Shown here: positions 8,142 through 17,900 of the stretch, piece after piece
How the letters are laid out: every line of letters begins with the position of its first letter
How positions within the stretch are numbered: the first letter of the stretch is position 1
Source: Roseibium aquae
GTDB taxonomy: Bacteria; Pseudomonadota; Alphaproteobacteria; Rhizobiales; Stappiaceae
Direction: 5' to 3'
NCBI RefSeq assembly: GCF_008711285.1
Contig: NZ_VXDC01000006.1
Coordinates: forward strand, 248,001 to 312,000
DNA: 64,000 bases
The notes under the pieces: model-generated
Databases searched by the model: none
What the model saw: only the letters and a program-made list of their open reading frames with translations
Told to the model about the DNA's origin: nothing
Translations under genes and position numbers: made by a program

Positions 8142-9398
8142 ATGTCCAGCCCTGCAGCCTGTTCAACGGGCAAATCCGGGCCGACACTGTCGGTCGATGC
8201 GGCGCGCTTGCGTGCCAAAGCCGCCGCCTGCCCAATTGCGGGAAAAGAGATACTACCGATCGATCAGGCGATCGGTCGTGTAATTGCCGCCCCGATCATG
8301 GCGGCTCATGCGTTGCCGCCTTTCGACAATTCCGCTATGGATGGCTATGCTTTACGCCTGTCGGATCTGACCGGCGATGGCCCATGGTACCTGCCCATAT
8401 ACACCCGTATCGCGGCGGGAGACGCGCGCTCTCTTACCCTGGCGGCCGGCGCGGCGGCCCACATCTTCACTGGCGCGCCGGTTCCCTTTGGGGCCGATGC
8501 CGTTGTAATACAGGAACAGGTCACCCGCGCCAACGATATGATATTGCTGACAGAGCGCCCCCGGTTGGGTCAGAACATCCGGCGCCAGGGTGAGGATGTA
8601 GCTCAGGGCGTACAGGCTTTGGCCGCCGGGCTGGCATTGACCCCGCCACGCCTGGCGCTGCTGGCCGGCTGTGGCGTTTCTTCGGTCGCCGTGCGCCCAC
8701 GTGTGCGCGTGGCCATCTTGTCCACTGGCGATGAACTGTCCGAGCCTGGTAGCACCCTTGGGCCAGGGCAGATCTACAACTCCAACAGGATGCTTCTACG
8801 GGCAACCTTGTCGTGTTTTCCGTGGGTTGACCTAACGGATCTTGGCATCGTGACCGACGATCCCACCTGCATTCAAGGGGCAATTCGCCACGCCGCGCAG
8901 ACCAATGACGTGGTGATTTCATCGGGGGGTGTCTCGGCGGGCGAGGAAGATCACATCCTTGACGTGCTACGTCTTGAGGCGGCTGAGCTTGACGTACTCA
9001 AGGTTGCGATCCGCCCCGGCAAGCCGCTGACCGTAGGTCGGCTTGGTCAGGCGCTGTATTTTGGATTGCCCGGCAACCCTTACGCTGCCGCCATCACCTT
9101 TTCCCAGATCGCCAAGCCCGCCTTGCGCCGGGCTGCAGGGCTGATGGAAGAACCGGACACCTGGCTACCCGCCGTCGCGGGTTTCACCTATTCCCGCACC
9201 ACCGGGCGGCGCGAATATGTGCCGGTCAGATGGTCGGAGCGCGACTCGTTTGGCCGCCCGGTCCTGATGCGGCTCGGGCAGGGCGCGTCGGCCTCGATCT
9301 CACCTATGGCGCAGGCCATGGGGATCGCCGTCGTCCCTCCGGAAATCGACATGGTCGCACCGGGCCAAGCGCTGACCGTCGAATCCCTGGCCGAATGA
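8142..9398 (+). CDS. moeA: MoeA-type molybdopterin molybdenumtransferase
   Basis: A 418-residue enzyme that inserts molybdate into adenylylated molybdopterin, a step needed for the AioA cofactor. Recognisable parts are the N-terminal PPFDNSAMDGYA motif, the central MoCF-binding domain with STGDELSEPG and SSGGVSAGEEDH, the GLPGNPYAA signature, and a C-terminal beta domain. A strong GGGGAGGGGGAAG ribosome site precedes the ATG. A moeA gene travels with many aio clusters, so this copy is probably the island's dedicated one rather than the housekeeping copy. Confidence 0.9.
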   Translation: MSSPAACSTGKSGPTLSVDAARLRAKAAACPIAGKEILPIDQAIGRVIAAPIMAAHALPPFDNSAMDGYALRLSDLTGDGPWYLPIYTRIAAGDARSLTLAAGAAAHIFTGAPVPFGADAVVIQEQVTRANDMILLTERPRLGQNIRRQGEDVAQGVQALAAGLALTPPRLALLAGCGVSSVAVRPRVRVAILSTGDELSEPGSTLGPGQIYNSNRMLLRATLSCFPWVDLTDLGIVTDDPTCIQGAIRHAAQTNDVVISSGGVSAGEEDHILDVLRLEAAELDVLKVAIRPGKPLTVGRLGQALYFGLPGNPYAAAITFSQIAKPALRRAAGLMEEPDTWLPAVAGFTYSRTTGRREYVPVRWSERDSFGRPVLMRLGQGASASISPMAQAMGIAVVPPEIDMVAPGQALTVESLAE

Positions 9399-9419
9399 CG
9401 GACAAGGAAACACCTTAAC

Positions 9420-9814
9420 CTAGCTTCGCCGGAGCGCCAGCAGGGCGATGAAGGACGCAGCCCCGATGCCTGCCGTCAGCCAGATCGCCGAGAGGCCCCA
9501 GGCCGTCAGCGCCGCGCCGAAGATCAGGGGCGCCGCCGCCTGAAGGATGCGGGCGGGCGCATTCAGCCAGCCGATCCGCCGCCCGTATCCCGCCGATCCG
9601 AACAACGCGAGGGGCAGCGTGCCCTTGGCGATCGTCAGTATGCCGTTCCCCGCTCCATGAAGGAGTGCGAAGGCATAGGCAGCCGGTCCCCCAAAACTCA
9701 CCAACGCGACAGCGGCAGCGGGATGCGCCGCCGCCGCCAAGCGGGTCGAGACAAGCGGATGGAACCGGCGCAGCAGGCCGAACTCCAGCACACGTTAGCG
9801 ACCGGAGCCGTGTC
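9420..9814 (-). pseudogene. C-terminal remnant of an MFS transporter
   Basis: About 130 codons remain, covering the last four or so membrane helices of a major-facilitator transporter (AYAFALLHGAGNGILTI, then GSAGYGRRIGWLNAPAR and two hydrophobic segments) to a TAG at 9420-9422. The 5' part is gone: the reading runs directly into the end of the IS21-family remnant at 9814. The apparent start near 9791 is only an internal methionine. It lies tail-to-tail with moeA, 21 bp away. The substrate cannot be told. Without an N-terminal half it cannot work. Confidence 0.75.
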
Positions 9815-10090
9815 TGTTGATTTTCACTGAGAACTGACCCGGTAAACGCGGGTTCGACCGTTTCGTCGCGCAGATACCTGCGCACTGTGTTCCGGGACAA
9901 TCCGGTCCGCCGGGAGATCTCCCGGATCGAAAGCTGATTACGAAAATGCCAGCGTCTGATAACGCTCAACAACGCCATGTCTATCACTCCGTCTTCCCCC
10001 GCCGAAAGCTCGCAGGGGTGGGTTTAAACATGGGTCAGTTCTCAGTGAAAAAATCAGGCTTACCGGGTCAGTTCTCGGTGAAAATCAACA
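9815..10090 (-). mobile_element. Internally deleted IS21-family element
   Basis: A 276-bp segment bounded by 31-bp inverted repeats (9815-9845 and 10060-10090) that differ at one position and begin TGTTGATTTTCAC. A further subterminal copy (10032-10059) is typical of IS21 ends. Inside, on the minus strand from a GTG at 9987, are about 48 codons of the IstA transposase N terminus, a helix-turn-helix (IREISRRTGLSRNTVRRYL). The rest of istA and all of istB are missing. No target-site duplication is evident. The element truncates the MFS gene and cannot move on its own, but its ends could be mobilised by a complete relative. Confidence 0.75.
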
Positions 10091-10107
10091 CACAGCCATA
10101 ACCAACC

Positions 10108-10185
10108 TTCCGGGGCTCCGCTCGCCGATGCAGATCGACCCCCGAGCCATCCCCCTCGTTGGAGCGCTCGTTCCCTAGGACTTCC
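10108..10185. repeat. Right copy of the diverged 78-bp direct repeat
   Basis: This is the ungapped partner of 230-307 (57 of 78 matches by hand). It lies 17 bp outside the IS21-family remnant and about 100 bp before the tRNA-like fragment, at the distal end of the arsenite-oxidase region. Confidence 0.55.
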
Positions 10186-10283
10186 TATCCGTCCACAACA
10201 AAGACGCATACAAAATCCGTCTACAAACGAAAACTCGATATTTGATTAAGTATTTGTTTTATATATATTCTTACTCAAATCGT

Positions 10284-10311
10284 TAGAGTTCAAATCTCTC
10301 CGGCAGCACCA
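10284..10311 (+). other. tRNA 3'-end-like fragment, possible attachment site
   Basis: The sequence reads as a T-arm (stem AGAG/CTCT around the loop TTCAAAT), then a 7-nt acceptor strand CGGCAGC, discriminator A and CCA. It resembles the 3' end of a threonine tRNA. No matching 5' half lies upstream; the preceding 80 bp are AT-rich. Such fragments mark the border of islands integrated into a tRNA gene. The partner copy and an integrase are not in this window, so the attachment-site reading is inference. Confidence 0.45.
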
Positions 10312-10617
10312 GTCTTCTCAATGAGTTACAGCAGAATCTGTCTCAGATCTCGTTCACACTGGATTGTGAGCGAACTCAGCTCCTCTCGCCAAGCGAGTGC
10401 ACGAAGCAAGCTTCGGCAAAGCTCAATCCCTGAGCTAAGGCAGCTCGCATATGAGTCTGATCCGGCTTTGTTCGGGTTTAAGAACACTGTTCGTATATAT
10501 AGGTGTTTCCGAAAGTTTTCCTGTTGAGAACATCTACATGTTGTAGCCTGTTCCATATCCTCAGCGCATGGTCGTATTGCTTCTGATTAAGAAGCTTCGA
10601 GCCATGAAAGGATATGG
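10312..10617. other. Intergenic stretch without a recognisable gene
   Basis: About 306 bp between the tRNA-like fragment and the next small gene. Its base composition is more AT-rich than the surroundings. I see no convincing frame and no named regulatory motif. It probably includes the promoter of the small gene at 10618. Confidence 0.4.
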
Positions 10618-10878
10618 ATGAAAAGAACTGAAGCGAAACCAATGCAGCTGGCTTTCAATTTCGGAGCTGCAAACGACAACGTACCACGTTCCCTTCCGGC
10701 AAATGACAACACATCGAAAGCGGAAAGCGTGGACGAATACGAGCTGGCGGAACTGCGCTGGACTGAAATCGGTGCACTAGCCCGCCAGCTCGAATATGTG
10801 GCCGATGGACCTCGGAATGATTCCACTCAACACGAGGCATGTCGGTTAGTCGAAAGCTTGTACGAATTGCTTGCCTGA
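10618..10878 (+). CDS. Small hypothetical protein with ANDN repeats
   Basis: An 86-residue protein of unknown function. The ATG follows an AAAGGA ribosome site by 7 nt. The N-terminal third is basic and low in complexity and contains two ANDN motifs (residues 19-22 and 29-32), a pattern I associate with short alphaproteobacterial proteins. The C-terminal half looks helical and acidic (DEYELAELRWTEIGALARQL). No signal peptide or membrane segment is present. Its neighbours are island debris, so it may be cargo. Confidence 0.5.
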   Translation: MKRTEAKPMQLAFNFGAANDNVPRSLPANDNTSKAESVDEYELAELRWTEIGALARQLEYVADGPRNDSTQHEACRLVESLYELLA

Positions 10879-10894
10879 GCGCAATGTTTTTTTA

Positions 10895-10931
10895 GCTCGG
10901 ATTTTCAGTTGTCTGCTGTTTTTATCCGAGC
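10895..10931. terminator. Hairpin after the small gene
   Basis: GCTCGGAT and ATCCGAGC form an 8-bp perfect stem over a 21-nt loop, starting 16 nt after the stop at 10878. There is no clear T-run after the stem on the plus strand, so terminator function is only suggested by position. Confidence 0.35.
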
Positions 10932-10947
10932 CACGTACAGTGCCCTT

Positions 10948-10977
10948 TGGCCCCGATCACGCAAATGGTTGGGGCCA
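10948..10977. terminator. Hairpin between convergent genes
   Basis: TGGCCCC and GGGGCCA form a perfect 7-bp stem over a 16-nt loop, 14 bp past the stop of the minus-strand fragment at 10992. It lacks a T-run. It may stabilise or terminate the convergent transcripts. Confidence 0.3.
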
Positions 10978-10991
10978 TGAGGATTTGGCAA

Positions 10992-11355
10992 TCACATGAC
11001 ACCCTTCATCCGCTCAATGACCGCCTGATAGTCTTCCTCAAGTTGCTTTGCTTTTGCCAGCTCTTGAGCAACGCGGGTTTCAACTAGGGGGTTGATCTTG
11101 GGGCGGCCGACCGGGTTCACCTGCCCCGAAAGCCTTGCCAGTTCTCGCGAAGCGTTGGCATTGCCCTGAGCTGCCGCCTTGGCCATAGCGCCTGCAATGC
11201 GGTCGTTTATGAGGGTGTTCCGCCGTTCATCCAGTTCCTGCAGATCTGCAAGACTGTCCTTCCAGTCAAAGAACCCATCCCAATCGCCGGCAAACTGGTC
11301 TCGAACAAAATCGGTGATGTCGAGCGTCTCGACGTAGGCCCGTCGCTTGTCTGTC
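10992..11355 (-). pseudogene. Unknown gene, 5' end cut by an IS3-family end
   Basis: About 120 C-terminal codons remain. The protein is polar and helical (DFVRDQFAGDWDGFFDWKD, then ERRNTLINDRIAGAM, a GRPKINPLV segment, and a lysine/glutamate-rich tail). I do not recognise the family. The frame runs into the terminal sequence of an IS3-family element at 11356 and continues only as noise. The original start is not present in the window, so the gene is truncated. Confidence 0.45.
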
Positions 11356-11500
11356 TGAACCGCCCCCCGTGTTTGCCGGAGGCTCCAACTTCTGAGAAAG
11401 TGGAGCCGATATGAGCAAAACAGCAAACAAGTTTTCGGTTGAAGCCCGTGAACGCGCGATCCGCATGGTGCTCGAGCATGAAGCCGAAAATCGCTCCTGG
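11356..11500 (+). mobile_element. IS3-family left end with transposase orfA start
   Basis: The segment starts TGAACCGCCCC, the usual end of IS3-family (IS51-group-like) elements. The typical leader with GGAGGCTCC and CTGAGAAAGTGGAGCC follows. From 11411 it encodes MSKTANKFSVEARERAIRMV, the conserved start of orfA. After about 30 codons the similarity stops near 11500; the rest of orfA, orfB and the other terminus are missing. It interrupts the minus-strand gene ending at 10992 and marks the junction between the accessory region and the capsule locus. Confidence 0.7.
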
Positions 11501-11975
11501 TTCCCCAGCCCCCGGTTTTCCTGCCCCCCCGCCTTCCTGCCGCCCAGGGCTTCCCCGCCCAGTGCCCATCCCACGGAAAGCCTGACCCCGGGGTCATGGG
11601 CCCTCGTGCCCGAAAAGTCAAAAAGCCCGCCCCCCGTGACGGATACGCGACAAGTCGAAAGGTCCTGCCGAGCGGCCTCCAAGGCCGGCAACTCTCATTC
11701 GCTCACAAAATCAAGAGCGGTGGAAGCTTCGGTCTTGGTGGCCGTCTTGCTCGTTGGACCCTCCCCAAACGCGGACGCGTGCGCAACTTCGACAAATTCG
11801 GCCATCGGTTTGCAAGGTGCGACTACAACGTAGCGGCAGTCAAAAAATCATGGTACGTGCATCGCCGACAAACTGGCCAAGCGCAGCCGATAGCTATATC
11901 TATGGGCAGCTTGGGGCTGACCGTGCCGTATACCCCACTCATGGCTTCGATGTTTTCTTCGCTTAAGGTTGTTCC
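11501..11975. other. Gene-poor stretch before rkpA
   Basis: About 475 bp with no convincing gene. Open frames that start in the IS3 remnant run on here, but their composition is proline- and serine-rich noise. The last part must contain the rkpA leader; I could not pick out a promoter by eye. An AAGG at 11966 lies 7 nt before the GTG start of rkpA. Confidence 0.4.
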
Positions 11976-14900
11976 GTGGCTTCCCTGACTTCTGATATCA
12001 ACATCCTTGGTTATTCCAATCGACTGCCGGGCGCGAATTCTCCCTCAGATTTCTGGTCGCTTCTTGAAACGGGGACCTGCGCCGTCACGCAAGTGACCCC
12101 GGATCGCTGGCCGCTCGCGCGCTTTGGAAACCCGAATGCGGCCGCCCCGGGCAAAGCTTACACATGGGCCGCTGGACAGCTCGACGACGTTTGGGGATTT
12201 GATCCATCTTTTTTCGGCATTTCTCCGCGCGAAACGCTGCAAATGGATCCTCAGCAGAGATTGCTGCTTCAGCTGGTTTGGGAAGCCCTGGAACACGCCA
12301 ATATCCGGCCGAGCGATCTGGCAGGGTCAAGCACCGGCGTTTATGTCGGCGCGTCGTCGCTGGACTACCATCACCGGTTCGTCAGCGATCCGGCCGCGGC
12401 CGACATGCAGTTCATGACCGGCAACACATTGTCGATCGTCTCGAACCGGATTTCCTATATCTACGACCTGCGCGGCCCGAGCTTCACGGTCGACACGGCG
12501 TGTTCGTCCTCGCTTGTCGCCCTTCACGAGGCCGTCTGCGCGCTTGAAAGCGGCGTGATCGATACGGCGATCGTCTGTGGCATCAGCCTGCTTCTCAGCC
12601 CGTTCGCCTTTGTCGGCTTCTCTCGGGCAACCATGTTGTCGCCCACCGGCCTATGCCAGGCGTTCGATGCCAAGGGGGACGGCTATGTGCGGTCAGAGGG
12701 GGGCGTTGTTCTGGTCCTGCAGGCCAACCGGGCAAAAAAATTGCCCGGCACGCGGGCCCATGCGCGGCTCGTGGCCAGCGGGATCAATGCGGATGGGCGC
12801 ACGGTCGGCTTGTCGCTCCCCTCGCCTTTTGCTCAAGCGGCTCTTCTACGCGAACTCTACGAAGACAAGGGCGTGGATCCCAGTCGGCTGGCCTTTGTCG
12901 AGGCGCATGGAACGGGAACCCGCGTCGGGGACCCAGCAGAGGCCGATGCCCTGGGCAAGGTGATCGGACAAAAACGCGCCGCGGCACTGCCAATCGGGTC
13001 GGTCAAGACGAATGTGGGCCATTTGGAGCCGGTCTCGGGGCTCGTCGGGGTTCTGAAAGCGATCTTGGCGCTGAAGCACGACCTGTTTCCGAAATCACTG
13101 CATTTCGACACGCCCAATCCGGACATCCCCTTCGACGAACTGAACCTGCAGGTGGCGAAGGAACCCGTCCACCTTGTCCGGGATGGCGCAGACCGGATCG
13201 CGGGCATCAACTCCTTCGGCTTTGGCGGCACGAACGCGCATGCCATCATCGCCGACGCGCCAGATGAAGGCCCGGCGGACCTGCCCGAGCCCCTCGGTCA
13301 ACCACTCTTGATTTCCGCACGCTCGGAAGAAGCGCTCAGATCGCTCGCCGGGCGGTATCGCGAGCAGCTGGCCTCGGCGGAGGGGGATCAGGCTGCCGCC
13401 GGCCTGGTGCTCACCGCCGCCCACGCGCGCGATCTGCTTGCAAAACGCATGGTCGTGCTCGGCGATACGGTCGCGGAACAATGCGCGGCTCTCGATTCAT
13501 TTCTGGCGGATCAACCCACGCCTGCCATCGTGTGCGGCGAGGCCGCCAGGGCCGAGGACAAGACGGCGTTCATCTTTTCCGGCAACGGATCGCAATGGGC
13601 CGGCATGGGCCAGGACGCGTACAAGACCGACATGCCGTTCCAGAAAGCCTTCGAGAAGGTCGACAAGATCTTCATGGGGATCGGTGGATGGTCTTTGCTG
13701 ACCATGCTGTTCGCGGAGGATCTGGAGACAGACATCGAACGGGCCGAGGTCGCGCAGCCACTTCTGTTCGCCATCCAGGTGGCGTTGGTGGAGAGCCTGC
13801 GCAGCCGGGGCATCGAGGCCGACGGTGTGGCCGGACACTCGGTCGGTGAGGTGGCCGCGGCCTGGTGTGCCGGCGCCCTCTCTCTGGATCACGCGGTCAA
13901 ACTGATCCACGCGCGCTCCAGTGGCCAGGAGGTCGTCCGCGATCTCGGGTCGATGGCCGCACTTCTTCTGCCGGCCGATCGCGCGCAAGCTGCGATCAAG
14001 GAAAGCGGCTTTCCGCAGCTTGAACTGGCCGCCATCAATTCGCCCCGCAGCGTGACTATTTCCGGGGCATCCGAAAGCCTGGAGGCTTTCGCGAAATATG
14101 CCCGGAAGAACAAGTGGGCCTTGCGCCGGCTGGGTCTTGCCTATCCGTTTCACAGCGCCCTTGTCGATCCGATCCGCGAACCTTTGCTGAACGCGCTTCA
14201 GGGCATCGAGGCCAAACAGGAACGGGTACCGTTCTATTCAACGGTGGATCCGGATGCCGCGCCGGTGTCTCTCGAGCCTGAATACTGGTGGCGCAACGTT
14301 CGTGAACCGGTCCGTTTCAGCGACGCCATCTCACGCATGGCTGCGGACGGGTTCGGTGTATTCGTGGAAATCGGTCCCAGGAGTGTCTTGGGCACCTACA
14401 TCAACGATGTGGTCCGCACGGACGGCAAGAAAGCCCAGGTTCTGGCCAGCTTGGAGCAAAAAAAGGCCGATAGGGACGAAACGCTGTCCCCGGTCGCCCG
14501 CGTGGCCGCGGCCATCCTCGCCCATGGTGGAAAAACGGATCTGGACCGGTTTGTCGGGGCCGCCCCGCAAACCTTCCGCGATCTGCCGCACTACCCCTGG
14601 CAGAATACGCCGTATAAGCAAGACCCGACGGAAGAACGCGTCGACTTCATGTTCGGCCAGACCTGGCCGCTGCTCGGTTTCCGGCTCCGCTCGGATGCGT
14701 CCGTGTGGTACAATCATATCGATGTGGCGAGCCACCCCTGGCTGGTCGACCACAAGGTCGAGGAGTCTGTTGTCTTCCCGGCCGCCGGGTTCTCCGAGAT
14801 GGCGCTGCGCGCCGTGCTCCGCTGGACCGGGCAGGATGCCGCCGAACTGCGGGACTTCGACATTTTCCGTCCCCTGGTGCTGGACGATGGCGAGGCATTC

Positions 14901-17900
14901 GAGACCCAGGTCAGGATTTCTCCCGATGACCGTGTGGTGGAAGTGTTTTCGCGCCGCCGTCTTGACGATAACGACTGGTCGCTCCACGCAAGAGGCCATT
15001 ATGTGACGCCGTCCACCCGGGGCGGCAACCCGTCACTGCCCGAGGATGAACGTGAGGCAGCCTCTCTCGAAAAAGACGCGCTTTACGCGATTACTCGGTC
15101 CTACGGTCTCAACTATGGCGACACCTTCCAGCGGGCCCGTTCGGTCGTCGCCCATGACCAGCGCCGGGCGACCGTAACGCTGGACACGCGGGTCTCCGCC
15201 TTGCAAACAGTGCCGATGGCGCTGTGCCCCAGCCTTGCGGACGCCGGGTTTCACGGCTTGTTCGCGCTGCTGGAAGGGATCGATAACATCCCTGAAAAGA
15301 CAAGCTTCCTGCCGATCCGTCTTGGTGCGTTCCGTCTCCTTCAGCCTGACGCCGCTCCTGAAACCGTCCGCATCGAAGTCACGAAGGCTTCCCCGCGTTC
15401 GGTTGAGGCGACCTTTGAATATATCGGCGCGGACGGGACCGTCATCGCCCGGCTGACAAAAGCGCGTTTCCGCGCCGTCAAATTGGGCCGGGACACCCGC
15501 CAGGACGAACTCGTCTATCATCAGGCCGCTGTCCTGTTGCCGGACGCCAATCGCCGGTCGCCAGTCGCCCATGCCCTGCCCGCAGGCTTCGACGGCTTTG
15601 CCGCCGGGCTTGGCCTGACCGATGAAACGCCTTCCGATCTGGACGAATCCAGCATCCTGCTCGAAGCACTGGGCCGCACCGTTGCCCATACCGCCCTTTG
15701 GTCTTTGGCCGACAACGGCATTTTCGACGTCACAGCCTTGATACGGACCAATGTGCTGCACGAAACGTCCGCCCCCCTGGCCCATGCCCTGGTCAACTGG
15801 CTTGCGGATGACGAGCTTGCGGTGACGCTTGAGGACGGCACGACACGGCTGGCCGATCCCGCCGAAGGCCCCTCGGCCCACGCCCTCATGCAGACCCTGT
15901 CTGTCGAGGGCGGGCGCCATATCGCGGAAGCCGCGTTGCTTGCCCGTCTCAAGAACGACTTGCCGGACATCCTCAGGACCGGTTTGCCGGCAACGGCATC
16001 CGAGTTCTATTCCGGCAGCCTGTTCGACGCCTATACCACCGCTTCACCAAGCGTGATGTCGCGGGTCTCCGGCCTCACCGATGCCGCCACCGGTCTGTTG
16101 AAGGCCTGGCCAAAGGGCAATCCGGCTCGGGTTTTGGTGGTCGGTTCCGGCGCGAGTTCCTTGTTGAAGGCGCTCGACCGGACATTGGACAGCACCCGCA
16201 TGCAGGTCTGTGTCACGGACCTGAGCGCAGCAGATGTCGGCCGAGCCGCACGGCTTTGGACCGGCAGCACGCTGACCAAATTCGTCGATCCGGACGGCGA
16301 AGCCCTGGCCGAACGCGGCCCGTTTGATCTGGTGATCTTCGCCCGCAGCCTGGCGGACTTGTCTTCGGAAAAACATCGCGAAATCCTCGCGCACCTGACC
16401 CCCGACGCGGGTCTTCTGACCTCCGAAGCGCTGGCGGCCCCTCTGACCGATCTGTTGCGTGGTATCGGCGCCGACTGGTGGAGCGAAACAGTTACGCCCG
16501 AGTTCCCGATTTCGCGGCAGAACCGCGACTGGGCTGCGGATCTGACCGCTTTGGGATACACCTCCGTGACCATGGTGGCGCTGGCAAGCCAAAGCGCGGA
16601 AGCCGACCTGATCTTCGCCCAGGCCGGAGAGCGGCCGCAAACTCGGGATGAAACCACGGAAGAAACGCCAGCGCGGCAACCAATCCTCATCCTGTGCGAT
16701 GAAAGCGGCGCGGAGCGGAAACTCGCCGACGGCCTTGCCGCCTGCCTGACCCGCGATGGGCAACCGGCGAGGCTTCTGGTCCCCGGTTCGCAGACCGCCG
16801 AACGGGCCGACGGCGTGTGGACAGTCGCTCTTTGCGCGGATCAAGCCGCCACAGATACGGATCCGACGTTCAAGAAGCTCACTGCGGCCGCGGGTGGCCA
16901 AATCGTCTATCTGCTCGGCGCCTACCGGCCTGAAGACGATGCGCTGGAGACGTTGGAGGCGCGCAGCGCGAACCTCATGGCCGTGGTCAAGGCGATCGGA
17001 TCGGATCCGGCCGCGCTCACAGTGATAGTTCCAGGCGGCGCGCAGGACATCATATCCGGGCAGAACCACCGTCCGGCCCAGACCGGGTTTTGGAACTTCG
17101 CCCGGGTTGCGATGAATGAGTATCCGGATGCAAATATCCGGATGATCGACGTCTCGCCAAATCTTGAACCCGGGATCGCGGCGGCCCGCCTTGCCGAGGA
17201 ACTGCAAACCCCGGGCGCGGAACGGGAGGTGGTTCTGGATGGCCAGAGCCGGGCGGGATTGCGCATTCTGCAAGGCGGGCTCCTGCCCGACACCGAGCTC
17301 TCCCAAGGCGCGGAACCGGCTCTTCGTCTGGAAATTCTCCGTCAAGGCGCCCTCGACCAGCTCCAGTGGCAGCCCGTTGCCCGGAATACCCCTGGTCCTC
17401 GCGATGTGGAAATATCGGTGGAGGCCAGCGGCCTGAACTTCCGCGATGTCATGTGGGCACTCGGTCTTTTGCCTGAAGAGGCGCTGGAAGATGGGTTCGC
17501 GGGACCAACGCTTGGAATGGAATGCTGTGGCACCGTCGTGTCCTGCGGCCCGGACGTGACCCGCTTCAAGCCGGGCGATCGGGTGATCACCTTCGCACCG
17601 GCCTGTTTCGCCAGCCATGTCACGGTTCATGAATCCGGCTGCGCGCCCATGCCGTCGACGGTGTCGTCGGAGGAAGCCGCCACGATTCCGGTCACCTTCC
17701 TGACCGCATATTATGCCCTGGTTCACCTCGCCCACCTGAGCGAAGGGGAAACCGTCCTCATCCACGGTGGTGCCGGGGGCGTTGGACTGGCCGCCCTTCA
17801 GATCGCCCAATGGCGGGGCGCCCGGATCATCGCAACCGCGGGTTCACCGGAGAAGCGGGCAACGCTCGACCTTCTTGGCGCGGATGTCGTTCTCGATTCC

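Noticed and set aside
9415-9987. Single 190-codon frame joining the IstA start to the MFS remnant
   Set aside because: The first 48 codons are IstA, but after the IS end the frame is not that of the MFS protein; the fusion is accidental.
11411-11833. 140-codon frame starting as IS3 orfA
   Set aside because: Only the first 30 or so codons match orfA; beyond 11500 the sequence is unrelated noise.
16044-17810. 588-codon open frame antisense to rkpA
   Set aside because: It mirrors a GC-rich gene with a complete, motif-bearing protein on the other strand. The translation is rich in Gly, Arg and Gln and has no recognisable domain.
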